NCBI GenBank assembly: GCA_937929945.1
Contig: CALFUK010000074.1
Location: 1-53,274, forward strand
From: an uncultured Saprospiraceae bacterium
GTDB lineage: Bacteria; Bacteroidota; Bacteroidia; Chitinophagales; Saprospiraceae
Reading direction: 5' to 3'
DNA length: 53,274 bases
The notes below the pieces were generated by a model. That model saw nothing but the letters and a program-made list of their open reading frames with translations. It was not told the origin of the DNA and searched no databases. Both the position numbers and the translations under genes were made by a program. Shown here one piece after another: positions 28,101-37,400 of the stretch (position 1 is its first letter; every line of letters starts with the position of its first letter).

Positions 28101-31100
28101 GCGATACCAGAGATTATATCTGACAGTGCATGTGGATGTATGGACTTCAGTCTGACACTGCTGAGTGATGGTAGTGGAGGGGGCATCTGCTTCGGAGAGT
28201 CATTTATCAGAGAATGGTACTTAGATGCTAATGGTGATGGTATCCCGCAGAATGACGAAGCTACATGTGACCAGCGTGTCACGGTGCAAGGAAGTATGGA
28301 TGACATGGCGTTTTTGTGCGAAGCTGTGACCATCATGTGCACAGACACTCTCGCGAATGTGCCACCACCAGTCCTCAATACATCGGGTCTATGTAGCTGC
28401 AGTCAGGCCAATGTTGAGTTAGCATCAGTCGATATTGACGGTTCGATCTGTTCTGGTGATACGATCACTCAGACCTGGTATGTCGATACGAACAACAGTG
28501 GAGACTTTGACGCGGACGATCTGTTTTGTGATCAGTTATTAATTGTAGATAGTACGCCGATTGCGGACTTTTTCTGTGTAGAAATTCCCGTCTCTTGTGA
28601 TGTCGTCATTGATGAAGTACCAGCTCCTGCTATCATTGGGGAAGGATTCTGTAATTGTACTGATCTCCAATCATTCTTAGTGGATGATGTCTCGCCTGAC
28701 GATGATTTATGCATTGGCGATGTCATAGAGAGAGAGTGGTACTTAGATCTGGATGCTAATGGATTGCAGGATGACGCTGACCCTACTTGCACTCAGACAT
28801 TGGTCGTGATTGGTGATAATGCTGACATTAGCTTTACCTGTGACACGTTCCAGGTAAGCTGCACCTTTGATGTAGCGACATTGCCGATACCTGAGTTAGG
28901 CCAGATGGATGACTGTGTCTGTTCTGAGTTTGATATTTTACTTGTGAGTGAGAGCAGCCAAGATTTTCTGTGTTCGGGGGATACGACGAGAGTCAGCTAT
29001 TTCGTGGATATTGATGATGATGGAATTTTTAATGACACCACAGAGCCCACTTGTGACCACATCATAGTCGTCAATGATTCCATTCCAGCGTTTGATCCTA
29101 TGTCGATTAAGTGGCCAAAATTCTTCACTGGTGGCTCTATATTAGGTACAAATATCATTTGCGTAGAGGGTGAGGTTTTTGAAAATGAGACATTCATTCA
29201 GATGGGACTGGCTTTTACTTGTATGCCGGAGGAATTTGAGTCACGACCATTTTGGTGTGAGTCGGAGTGTGGACTGGTGACTTACTCGGTGGTCCAGGAT
29301 ACAATTGGGACGATTGATGCCTGTTTCAAATTGGTAAATCAGTATACCGTTATCGATTGGTGTACTTATGATCCAGCAGTCACGGACACCTTGGAGAGAG
29401 ACAGTGATACTTTTACTGCGGTATCGGATACAGCACAGGGTGAATGCCTCAATTGTCCAGAGACAGGTCCTGCTATCATGGATTCCATTTATTTTATATT
29501 TGATCGAGTCGAGCTGGATGGGGTCTACACATTTTCTCAAGAGATTGATATCGAAGACGATGATCCACCAGTGGTCACAGTGATGGTAGATACTGTCAGA
29601 GTCGACCTCGCATTATTAGATACTGACGGAGACTGCCGGGCTTCTACATCCGTCTCTGCTGAAGCAATGGATATGTGTGATGAGTCTGTGACGACACCGG
29701 ATATGATCCAGTGGACCATCAGAGTCGTGGATACAGATCGTAATGTGATACCAGACAGTGCGGGACGACAGGTATCAACAGGTACTGGTGGTCTAGTGAC
29801 GATAGATACCAGAGCGGGTACAGTACAGGATACATTTACCATCATATGGACAGTGAGAGACGCGTGTAATACGGCAAGTGTTAGAGAGACTAAGGTGCTC
29901 TTTTTTGATTCTTCAGGCAGCTGTATGCCATCATCCACTGATGGAAGTGGCCTGATCGCTGGTCAAATCACGACTGACTTGGGTGATCACATTCAAGGGG
30001 CGGTGGTCAAAATTAATGGCATTCAAGCCAACTATCCCGATTCTCTCATGACTAATGTGGCAGGTAGATATGCATTCACCAGTAACGAAATGTACTATAA
30101 TTACGGAGTCACTGTCGATAAGAAAGATGACTATCTGAATGGACTATCTACCATAGACATCATACTGATTTACAATCACATTGCCTCCATTACCAGCTTT
30201 GACTCTCCCAATAAATACCTGGCGGCTGACATCAATGCAGATCAAAAAGTCAGTTTAGCAGATGTGGTGGAATTGAAGAAGCTGATTCTGGGTAAGATAG
30301 ATCAGCTGGAAAATAATTCGAGTTGGAGATTTATCAAAAAGGGGCAAAACTTTTTTGATGAAACAGATCCTTGGCCATTCATAGAGCAAATTTCTATTAT
30401 CGATCTCAGTCATAATATGCTGGATCAAGACTTTATGGGAGTGAAAATAGGGGATCTCAGCGGTGATGCATCGCCAAACGAAACGCAAATCATAGAGATC
30501 AGGACTTCTGGTGAGCAGACGCTGACATTACATGATCAATATCTTGAATCAGGTGAAAGCTATGAGATAAAGGTCACGGCTAATGATCTCCAGCACATCA
30601 AAGGATTTCAGACAGCTTGGCGAATTAAGGATGCAGCAATCATCTCCATAGAACCATTAGGCATACCGATCCATGATGAAGACTATCTCATAGATGGCGA
30701 TGTGGTGACCATAAGCTATGTCAATGAAAAAACGCAAACATTTGATGCTGATCTTTTTGCCATCCAGTTTAGACCCAGGCATTCGGATTGGCTCAGTAAT
30801 ACCTTACGTGTAGATGATCAATTCATTGATTCAGAGATATATAGGGGGGATAATTTACTGATTGAATCACTGGGAGTCAGTATTCAAAAAGGACTTGATC
30901 AATTGGAAGCCATATTGTACCAAAATCAACCGAACCCTTTCCATGATCGGTCTTCGATCAATTTTTACATTCCTACTTCTGGTGGTGTGAGCTTTAAGTT
31001 CTTGGATGTGAATGGCCGATTGCTGTACCAAGATGAGAGGCATTACAAAGCAGGTGATCATCAGTTATTGATTACTCATGATATGCTCGATTATAATGGC

Positions 31101-31166
31101 ATCATCTATTACTCCATGACATATGGCGCTGCTGTCCAAACCAAAAAAATGGTAAGCATCAAATAG
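22101..31166 (+). CDS. Giant T9SS-exported surface protein with 19 Cys-rich repeats, dockerin-like and cohesin-like domains
   Basis: A 3021-aa protein. A long n-region (RRRSY at 36-40) precedes the signal-peptide core LLACVIFLQLLPALSIAQ. The first 600 residues hold Cys-rich modules (ELICNGTLQFSL..., then DWCDNQ and HYR-like segments with DTEKP and DTTAP). Residues 660-2330 are 19 tandem units of 86-94 aa, each with about six Cys, a CxGDTxxxxWYxDxNxNGxxDxxEPSC core and a calcium-loop-like pattern recalling SdrD B-repeats. The C-terminal cassette is: carboxypeptidase-regulatory-like (about 2615-2670), dockerin-like pair with DINADQKVSLADVVELKK (2710-2727), cohesin-like beta domain (about 2800-2925) and a T9SS type A sorting domain with NQPNPF. 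It should be secreted through the outer membrane and kept on the surface. The next gene is its paralogue. Confidence 0.9.
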   Translation: MINQPSMSDTLTSAAGSNQLACCNILDLKNAFLTGRRRSYLLACVIFLQLLPALSIAQSPLCQELICNGTLQFSLNSLCEGNFSVDQFIENPQEGLQYDIRFYDERGTEVSSFSEENVDQDYSYVISCATNSCSGVLIIEANQFPDLDTPCALLEDGSIDPDCYFWCSQLLPSDLLSVDEVTVLFENGCGPSLIGDLEEVISFTGDLCSPDGEVVTIRYSGKFLLHGKLQFRTILSQRFVRQKIALSDFSDQSSSTLLFPLDIELDCDQSPDPDSIVSYTGVYHAAYPVLHDVHSAVPDSSERCDTFQLEEFIGFRDTTVQTTTASGELIWEKVTLVDKLFTDSIVCGLLPDFDADGNPVTAPAAVPLHEKFCNLLTSYSDLNFEACGSGTKIVRTWTIIDWCDNQAELTGSQIIEVTDTEKPVVLEEVPDIVVSVDPWLCSAVAKLPELKVEDNCGQVSFDYLIEEGTLQDGYVTDLWLSQDSVPVLILVSDECENTDTVSMMIRITDTTAPVVVCNVALQVSLTAGSYDSEDGVAKLFATDFDEGSHDSDCGKVALTVIRKEDWTHAVQNCDGLIIGYEPHSCLATTEEVDLGFSGGLTCEYDGVNKKRLVTRPAEFIKFCCEDVGTIIEVILLATDESGNVSQCEAEVIVQNKNGPQLICEDIEISCLDDMPAVGAPELIDGTVCAVGYADLKIGSEAIDNTDCDLIKVTRTWYADGNANGEFDEGEPSCAQHITVTQSRQNISLNCTPVSVSCATTLEELTPPEILANQYCACGESLVKIASSRRSAPTCQSDTLYVEWYIDFDGNDLPDTDEPGCTQEVYLMNNAENNSLVCPAVSIDCDESLLLVERPSIVSTADLCICTDDFLRIASEIRTGGACTTDLVVREWYLDDNGNNTLDAGESSCIQNITIDYSQVSYSLNCSTVSISCDEDPDQVALPEVITAGRCDCDVPELILINEEISSGFCADSRIQRSFLLDINDNGIQDADEPTCTQVIQVNNEVQPVQIDCRNGFISCVQDIDTYLLPTIDNPNECVCGGTELVLSNQSSISDLCDGDVIMREWYVDIDQDGTQDGAEPSCVQNLTITVNTTTDPNDFGAIRLTCADQTATCLSDLDAIAVPEILTEGFCDCGEIEIVLQTQSDLSGVCSGDVVIKEYFADLNGNGTLDDQEATCSQRINITGDVSYDLSCQMQTISCFSQLDNIQPPAVLSDGFCDCDAPTVRLLESNGSRELCEGDTIRQQWYLDLDEDQSFDAGEPTCVQLAVIDGNPFTATLNCGVMNISCQDNLDDFLPEAMTSQGICTCPLDLDIVLREEVDMGSRCVGDTLSRSWYIDLNGNAAFDAAEPSCIQTFIIMFDDVLDLSCTNYSVLCSDDIPTDSNPPTLQQSGNCVCADVDVRLFQETGAEDRCAGDTLSRLWYADINRNQILDEGEPSCTQLIFLQDVASQVSLSCSDVTISCSTALDNIPMPTLEGEAACGCSDFTLLLLTDGVSDDLCFGDSFARTWFVDANANGIAESGEMNCTQTITIEADLNAMQLTCEEQFLSCTDSLSSLSPPGVSENGICACAGVVAEPVMMEADPAWCEGDTLFQTWYVDLNENDIFDGADLSCEQAVIIQTDAALLAANLSLACMNYSIGCADELPAILNIPALMGTDLCVCMDVSVILNAERGGEERCVGDVITREWYADLNNNGALDAEEPSCDQLITLEDAAANITLSCPDIVITCTTAPDSIIRPTVIVDSDCGCMEPNLELLLDGSTAGVCFGDAFTREWYIDMNQDQIFQEGETSCTQNISVEGGMNDMVLQCEPLLISCTDTLSQIAPPNINAGGICSCEQVEVALADVSIGGSVCVGDTIVQTWYVDSNNNQSFEDDELSCEQLLIVDIDTSEMAGAFMLSCMDYSIGCTDSLFSDMNVPVVSDLGFCNCTDIAVLLNDERGGEDRCVGDVIIREWYGDLNQNNELDPGEPVCNQMITLEDVDAEISLSCEEVFVTCSIERDSIAIPEIISDSACGCMDFSLTLLSDGSGGGICFGESFIREWYLDANGDGIPQNDEATCDQRVTVQGSMDDMAFLCEAVTIMCTDTLANVPPPVLNTSGLCSCSQANVELASVDIDGSICSGDTITQTWYVDTNNSGDFDADDLFCDQLLIVDSTPIADFFCVEIPVSCDVVIDEVPAPAIIGEGFCNCTDLQSFLVDDVSPDDDLCIGDVIEREWYLDLDANGLQDDADPTCTQTLVVIGDNADISFTCDTFQVSCTFDVATLPIPELGQMDDCVCSEFDILLVSESSQDFLCSGDTTRVSYFVDIDDDGIFNDTTEPTCDHIIVVNDSIPAFDPMSIKWPKFFTGGSILGTNIICVEGEVFENETFIQMGLAFTCMPEEFESRPFWCESECGLVTYSVVQDTIGTIDACFKLVNQYTVIDWCTYDPAVTDTLERDSDTFTAVSDTAQGECLNCPETGPAIMDSIYFIFDRVELDGVYTFSQEIDIEDDDPPVVTVMVDTVRVDLALLDTDGDCRASTSVSAEAMDMCDESVTTPDMIQWTIRVVDTDRNVIPDSAGRQVSTGTGGLVTIDTRAGTVQDTFTIIWTVRDACNTASVRETKVLFFDSSGSCMPSSTDGSGLIAGQITTDLGDHIQGAVVKINGIQANYPDSLMTNVAGRYAFTSNEMYYNYGVTVDKKDDYLNGLSTIDIILIYNHIASITSFDSPNKYLAADINADQKVSLADVVELKKLILGKIDQLENNSSWRFIKKGQNFFDETDPWPFIEQISIIDLSHNMLDQDFMGVKIGDLSGDASPNETQIIEIRTSGEQTLTLHDQYLESGESYEIKVTANDLQHIKGFQTAWRIKDAAIISIEPLGIPIHDEDYLIDGDVVTISYVNEKTQTFDADLFAIQFRPRHSDWLSNTLRVDDQFIDSEIYRGDNLLIESLGVSIQKGLDQLEAILYQNQPNPFHDRSSINFYIPTSGGVSFKFLDVNGRLLYQDERHYKAGDHQLLITHDMLDYNGIIYYSMTYGAAVQTKKMVSIK
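24078..29090 (+). repeat. Array of 19 in-frame Cys-rich units (258-282 bp each)
   Basis: Unit starts, taken at the conserved xLxC: 24078, 24339, 24600, 24864, 25125, 25407, 25665, 25926, 26187, 26451, 26712, 26985, 27249, 27510, 27783, 28047, 28308, 28566, 28830. Each has the pattern LxC, SC, GxCxC, CxGD, WYxDxNxNG, EPSCxQ. Six Cys per unit suggest three disulfides, and the D/N loop suggests calcium binding. Units are diverged at protein level, so the array is mostly old. Confidence 0.92.
26187..28565 (+). repeat. Higher-order repeat: three copies of a 3-unit block (798, 798, 783 bp)
   Basis: Units 9-11, 12-14 and 15-17 of the array repeat as triplets: starts at 26187, 26985 and 27783 are exactly 798 bp apart, with the same internal spacing 264-261-273 in the first two blocks. 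Matching units share features such as NYSIGC, RGGEERCVGD and TDTL. The third block has a shortened last unit (258 bp). Confidence 0.9.
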
Positions 31167-31452
31167 AGATTTATTAAATAAGATCTGGAGATAATTCACT
31201 CTGGATGAGTTAAGAACTTCTCTCTGGACCAGAAATTCAGTAAAATCAGGCCCTTTCTCCATTAAAGTGTTTGAAATAACACTCTTCCCTTAGTTATTAA
31301 TTATCTTGCGCGGTGTGGTGAGTGACTATGTGTAGCAGATTTATTCAATGTAATTACCAACTGAGACTGTAGAAGAAACAAAGAAGATTTAACTAATTCA
31401 GCCAAGTATTAAATCATCCCATTTCTCTATACGACTCGTTCAGTTCTGATAC
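31167..31452 (+). other. Intergenic region between the two giant paralogues (286 nt)
   Basis: A 286-nt non-coding gap. I see no convincing terminator after the first giant gene nor a full TAnnTTTG box, so the two genes could be one transcript or the second may have a weak promoter. Confidence 0.4.
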
Positions 31453-34400
31453 ATGAACCGACGAATAGCATATCCTGCCTGGGATAAGTGCAAGTCAGGT
31501 GTTTTAAGCATCTTGATGGCGTGCTTCTGCACATGGGGTGTTTATGCTCAGTGTGAATTTCAGATTACAGATCAGTGGTCCACTCCTTCATCCGATGTTT
31601 TTACGGCTAGTCTTGGTACAGCCTTAGTGACCATAGAGACGACCTCACCAGGATTATCAGCTGTCTCAAATATCAGCACCTCCACCAGGCTGACTGATGT
31701 GAATCCGCAGTGGTATTCTCAAAATGCAGCGGATAATCTGTCTTTGCAGCTAAGGTTTCGCTGGGATATCACCAGAGGTCCAGAAGAAGAAGATATTGAT
31801 GATGTGGGCGATGATAAAGAGACGGGAATCATCAGAATCACATTCAGCGAGCCTGTATTAAGCCCAGTCATACATATCGATCGCTTGGGAGGAGCAGGAG
31901 CCAATAATGGTGCGGTAGGATTTTCTAATTCTGCCATATTCACAGTGACGACCCCAGGAATAACATTATCACAGCCTTCAGGCACAGGTACTGACGATTT
32001 CAATGTAACAGCCACGCAGATATTCAAAACTCCAGATGTACCTGGCACTAACGCGACTCCGGCTACAGGAGGCAATGCTTCTCAAGAGTTAACCACGGGG
32101 ACAGCTGCTGGATCTGTGATGCTGATGTCAGATGCACCTATCACGACAGTCGAGTTTACTTGGACAGGTATCGGTGTCGAGGGCACTGGTGGAGATGAGA
32201 TAGAGCTGGCTATATCAGGTATCCCTGGCTGTATGCCTAATGTGGAGTTAGAAAAAAGTATTGCTGACCTTAGAGGGCTGAGTAATGCTCTTTATGAAGT
32301 AGACTTTCAGATGAAGCTGACTAACTCAGGAGACACCACCCTCAGTAATATTTCATTTATTGATGATATTTTCGAGCAGTATGGATGTGCTTTCCGAGGT
32401 GTAGTCACCATGCCTACAGTCACCATGAATAATACATCAGGCATCAGCCAGATACCCTCCACTAATTCGAACTATGATGCAGATAATGATCCCAATATAT
32501 TTTTAGGGAACGATGGCTTATTATATCCGGGTGATGAGATATACGTAGCTTTCACCATTTTGGTCGATCCTGGCTGTGCTGGTGTGGATTCGCCCTTGGA
32601 GAATCAAGCCATGGTGCAAGGCACTGACCCATTCGGCGGCAGAGTCACTGACCTCTCGGATGACCCCAATGATCCAACGGACCAAGACATATTAGATAAT
32701 GGAAATCCTGATGACCCGACAAAACTTGAAATTCCCAGAATAGAATTATTAAAGATGGCAGATGACTCTAACCTGTCATCTCCTGCTACACCAGGTGATA
32801 TTATCATTTACAGTTTTACTGTATGCAATACTGGAAATACAAATCTGCTAAACATTAACATCACTGACCCACTAGTAGGCTTAGAGCTCGATGGTGTCCT
32901 TAGCTCATTAGCAGTCGGTGAGTGTAATACCTCTGGATTCTCGGCACAATATGCCATAACGACTGCTGATCTTATAGCTGGTGGCGTGGCTAATAGCGCT
33001 ATCGTATCAGCTACGACACCTGATGGGACGACAGTGACAGATACCTCTGATGACCCCGTAGATGATACAGATTCTGATCCTGATATGGATGGGGATCCTG
33101 ACGATCCGACCCTTGTCGAAGTCATGCCAGAAGCCATCATTGGATTGACGAAGCGTATCACGACTAGCTTAGATCCGAATCGGGCGACTCAGGTAGGGGA
33201 TATCCTCAGCTACAGTTTTGAAGTCTGCAATTTAGGTGGACAGCCGCTTTCCAATGTGAGCATCGATGATCCACTAATCAGCATTACAGGTGAGTCTATT
33301 AATCTAGGACTAACGGAGTGCAATACGACTTCCTTCACTGGGACATACAGCATCACTCAAGCAGATATTGATAATGGTTCAGTAATTAATACGGCAGTCG
33401 TGATCAGTTCCGGACCAAACGGTGAGCTTGTGACAAATACATCGACTGAGGAGACAGCTCTGATCATCATACCGTCCATCAGCTTGCGTAAGGGAGCTAT
33501 GACAGATGAACTGCCTAATCCTTCCTCAGTTGGAGACTTGATAGAATATTCATTTGAGGTATGTAATACGGGCAATGTCACCCTGAGTAATATAATTATC
33601 ATAGATCCATTAGTTACCGTGGTTGGTCTTCCGATACCCTTAGCACCAGGCGCATGCGATCAAAATAATTACCAAGGATCTTATGCAATTACGGCTGAAG
33701 ATATTAATAATGGTACTGTGCAAAACTCTGCATTAGTATCAGCGAATACGCCTGATGGGGGTATGACGGATGACATATCTGACGATATAGACGATCCAGC
33801 ACCAGGGCCCAGCGACCCTACATTGGCAGAACTCAATCCCTGTGTATTTGCGGAGATTAGCTTGGTCAGTCCTGGTCCAGTCTGCCTCCCTCCAGGTCAG
33901 TCCATCCTTGTTAATGCAGCCTTGACCGAAATTTCAGCTTCATCTGGAGATATCGATATCAGATACTTACTGGTGTCAGCAGAAGGTGTCATAGAAGACA
34001 TCGCGACTATTCCTGCATTTAACATCGCTGCAGCTGGTGTCTATCATGTCGTGATTCTACAAGCTGAGCTCACTGATCCGACGAGTGGTAATTATGTCGA
34101 CCCATCTCTGATCATTTTAGGGACTAATTTGCTTTCTGATCTTGCCGAGTTCATCTCGTCGAATGATCTTTGCGGTCGAATTGATGATGATAATGTTCAG
34201 TTTTCTGTGTTCGCTTCGCCTGAAATAACCCTTGAGTCTAATGTTAGAATATGCAATAGTGGAGATTTAGAAATGCCTTTTACCATAAATTTAGCGGAAC
34301 TCATTCAGAGTGATGCGCTGATTGGTGATTGGTCTTTGAGTGCAGGTACACCGATACCAGAGGACATAAATGAAAGTATACCCAGAGGAGGAAGCGGTCT

Positions 34401-37400
34401 GATCCCATCAGGGTTTTTGGATTTTACCGGTGTCACGCCAGGTACCTATACCTTAGAATATGTGACGACCTCTGCCCAAACTCCTTGCGTGGACGACCGT
34501 GCACTCATAGACATTGAGGTCATAGACTGCGAGAGTAAGTGTGATGAACTCATCTGTAATGGACTACTCCAGCTCAGCCTAAGTGAATCTTGTGAATTAG
34601 TACTGAATGCAGATCAACTCTTAGAATCGCCAGCTATCGGTCTGTACCGCATAGAACTTTACAATGAAGATGAGTCATACTATGGCAATGATACGGTGAG
34701 AGCTGATGCAGCTGGACAGACATTACTCTACAAGGTCATGTGTGGTGAAAATAGCTGTTGGGGTAGATTGATCGTAGAGACTAATATTATACCTACCATA
34801 GAGTCACCGTGTGCATGTCAGCCGGATGGAGTGATCCCAGAGGCCTGTCAGCTCTGGTGTGGAGATGAGTCAGCAGTAGCAGATATATTGATCACTCCAG
34901 AGGAAGCGGCTGGGCAGTTTGGCCTGTGTGGCCCAGAACTGATAGGTGAGATCAGTGTGAGGCATAGCTCATCAGGAGATATATGCGAGTTAAATGGGGA
35001 AGTACACACAGTCACTTATTCTGGCAAGGTTTTGCGGCACGGCATCATTGAAGAGATAGATATACTCTGCCAACAATACACTCAGCTCAAGTTCAATATT
35101 GGTGTCAGTGATGACGAATTCAATGCTAACTTTGGTTTTCCCAAATCAGTTGAGTTAGACTGTGATTATATCGATGAGCTCAATGATAATGAGGATGGTG
35201 TAGTATACGAGTTTGGTACGCCTAAATCAATAGAGGCGGCTACGGATTCATCAGTCTTAGCATATCCCCATTACATTAATAGACATATCTTAATCCAGGA
35301 TTCGGTATTGACACCTGACACCCAGTTGGTCCTGGTCGGAGAGCGCATAGTGGATTCCTTAGTCATGGTGGATATAGACGGTGATGGCATAGATGAATGG
35401 GAGCTCATTAAGTTTTCAGTGAAAGATTTTGATACGATATTCAGTGAGGTGCTGGTGCCTACAGGACTGGCGAGTCATCCACTGGTGTCGGTAAAAAATA
35501 GAGCTTGTAACCTCTTAGTCAGCTATAGCGATGTAGAATATAATTCCTGTGGTCAGGGAGTCAAAATCGTACGGTCATGGACGATGGTCGACTGGTGCAA
35601 TGCTGATATCCAGCGTACAGGTACACAGACGATAGAGGTCAAAGATATTTCTGCCCCACAAGCGATAGAAATAGTTGATGGGGAGAACCGCATCCTGGGC
35701 GAGCTGCCTGCCGCTTCTGTTGGCATAGACCCTTGGACATGCACAGGTATATTTAAATTGCCTGAGATTCTGCAACAAGATAATTGTGATGAAAATGTTG
35801 AAATAATATGGACCACAGATGAAGGCACCATCCGAGATGGATATGTCACTAATATCTGGATCGATCAAAGTCCCATTCAGCTGACGGCCAGTCTGTATGA
35901 CGACTGTCTTAATAAATCTACTGTCTCCATGATTCTGGAGGTCATAGATGATGTACCACCCGTACCAGTAGCTGATGATCAGATCTCTGTGAGCTTAGCT
36001 TATGGTAATCCAGGTGAGCCAGCGACTGCCAAAATATATGCTTCGGACATCGATGAAGGGAGTCATGATTCAGACTGTGGAGAGGTGATCCTGAAAGTGG
36101 TTCGCATGGATGATTGGACGATACCGGCAGAAACGTGTGATGGCACATTTGTAGGCTATGAGCCACAGAGTTGTGATCCTATGGTTACGCAGATTGATCT
36201 TGGTAATGATAATGCTAAGGCAAATTGTCTCTTCGATAGTACAAATATCGAAGGGGTGGTCACAGAGCCCGCTGACTTTATTAAGCTATGTTGTGAAGAT
36301 GTCGGTAGCGAGGTAATGGCGATACTCTTTGCCATCGATAAAGCGGGTAATCGAAATCAGGCCATGGTCAGGATCGTTGTCAACGATCAATCCGTCCCGA
36401 CTCTATTCTGCGAAGACAGTGATTTTGGATGTGATGAAGATCGAGAAGAATTAGAAGAACTGATCGAAGAATCAGCGCCAGAGATTATCGGCGGAGCATG
36501 TGATAATCCTTTCCTCGAACCTGAGATAGCCAGTCAGACCTTCAAATCAGAATCCTGTGGTGCGGGATTAGTCACCATAGAATGGTTTTTAGATGTTGAT
36601 GGTAGTGGAGATCCCACATTTGGTGATCCATTTTGCACTCAGTTTATCGAGATAGAATCAGATGGCGAGACCCTGGACGCATCCACGATCAAATGGCCGC
36701 GTCACTATACGGGTGAATCATATGTTGGAATTAATTTAGAGTGCGATAGCACTGGCACGATCATCACGACAGAGCAGGAGGTCATTATGCCAGATCCATT
36801 CGTCTGTTCACCAGATCTAAGTGAAGATGAGGGACCAGAATGGTGTTACAGCGACTGCGGGATAGTCGGTGTCAGCTCAGAGATAGACACTCTGAAGTCA
36901 GGAGAAGAGTGCTTTAAGCTCATCAGAAGATGGACTGTCATAGACTGGTGTATATGGGATGCTAATGCTGGACTTAGCGATGCAGATGATGATGAGGAGG
37001 AGGCCGAGAGTAATACGACAGAGATCGATATAGAAGAACCGGATGAAGTGGGCGGTATAGGTGGAGGTAATCTGATAGGTGAAATGGACTCTGCAATAAG
37101 ACTCGGTGAGAGATCTAAAAAGAATAAAAAATCTGATGGGGATACCTTCAGAGCGGTAGAAGACTGGGCACAAGGCGTCTGCTCAGGCTGCAATGAGAAT
37201 GGTACACCAGCGATCAGCGATCCTATATATTTTGTATTGGATGAGTTTGAGGAAGATGGTTATTACACCTTTGATCAGATCATTAAAGTCGTAGATGACA
37301 ATCCGCCGATTATTGTTGCTCCAGATACCATCATCGTGGATGTCATTAATGGATCAGTATCTAAAGATGATCTGAGTGGATGTTTTGGAGCAATGGATGT

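Noticed and set aside
24078-29090. CRISPR or satellite DNA
   Set aside because: The repeats are long, in frame, diverged, and code for a Cys-rich domain without spacers of constant length.
22217-31061. Many minus-strand frames of 60-184 aa inside the first giant gene
   Set aside because: They are mirror frames produced by the repeated coding units; they show the same periodic composition and have no start signals or domains.
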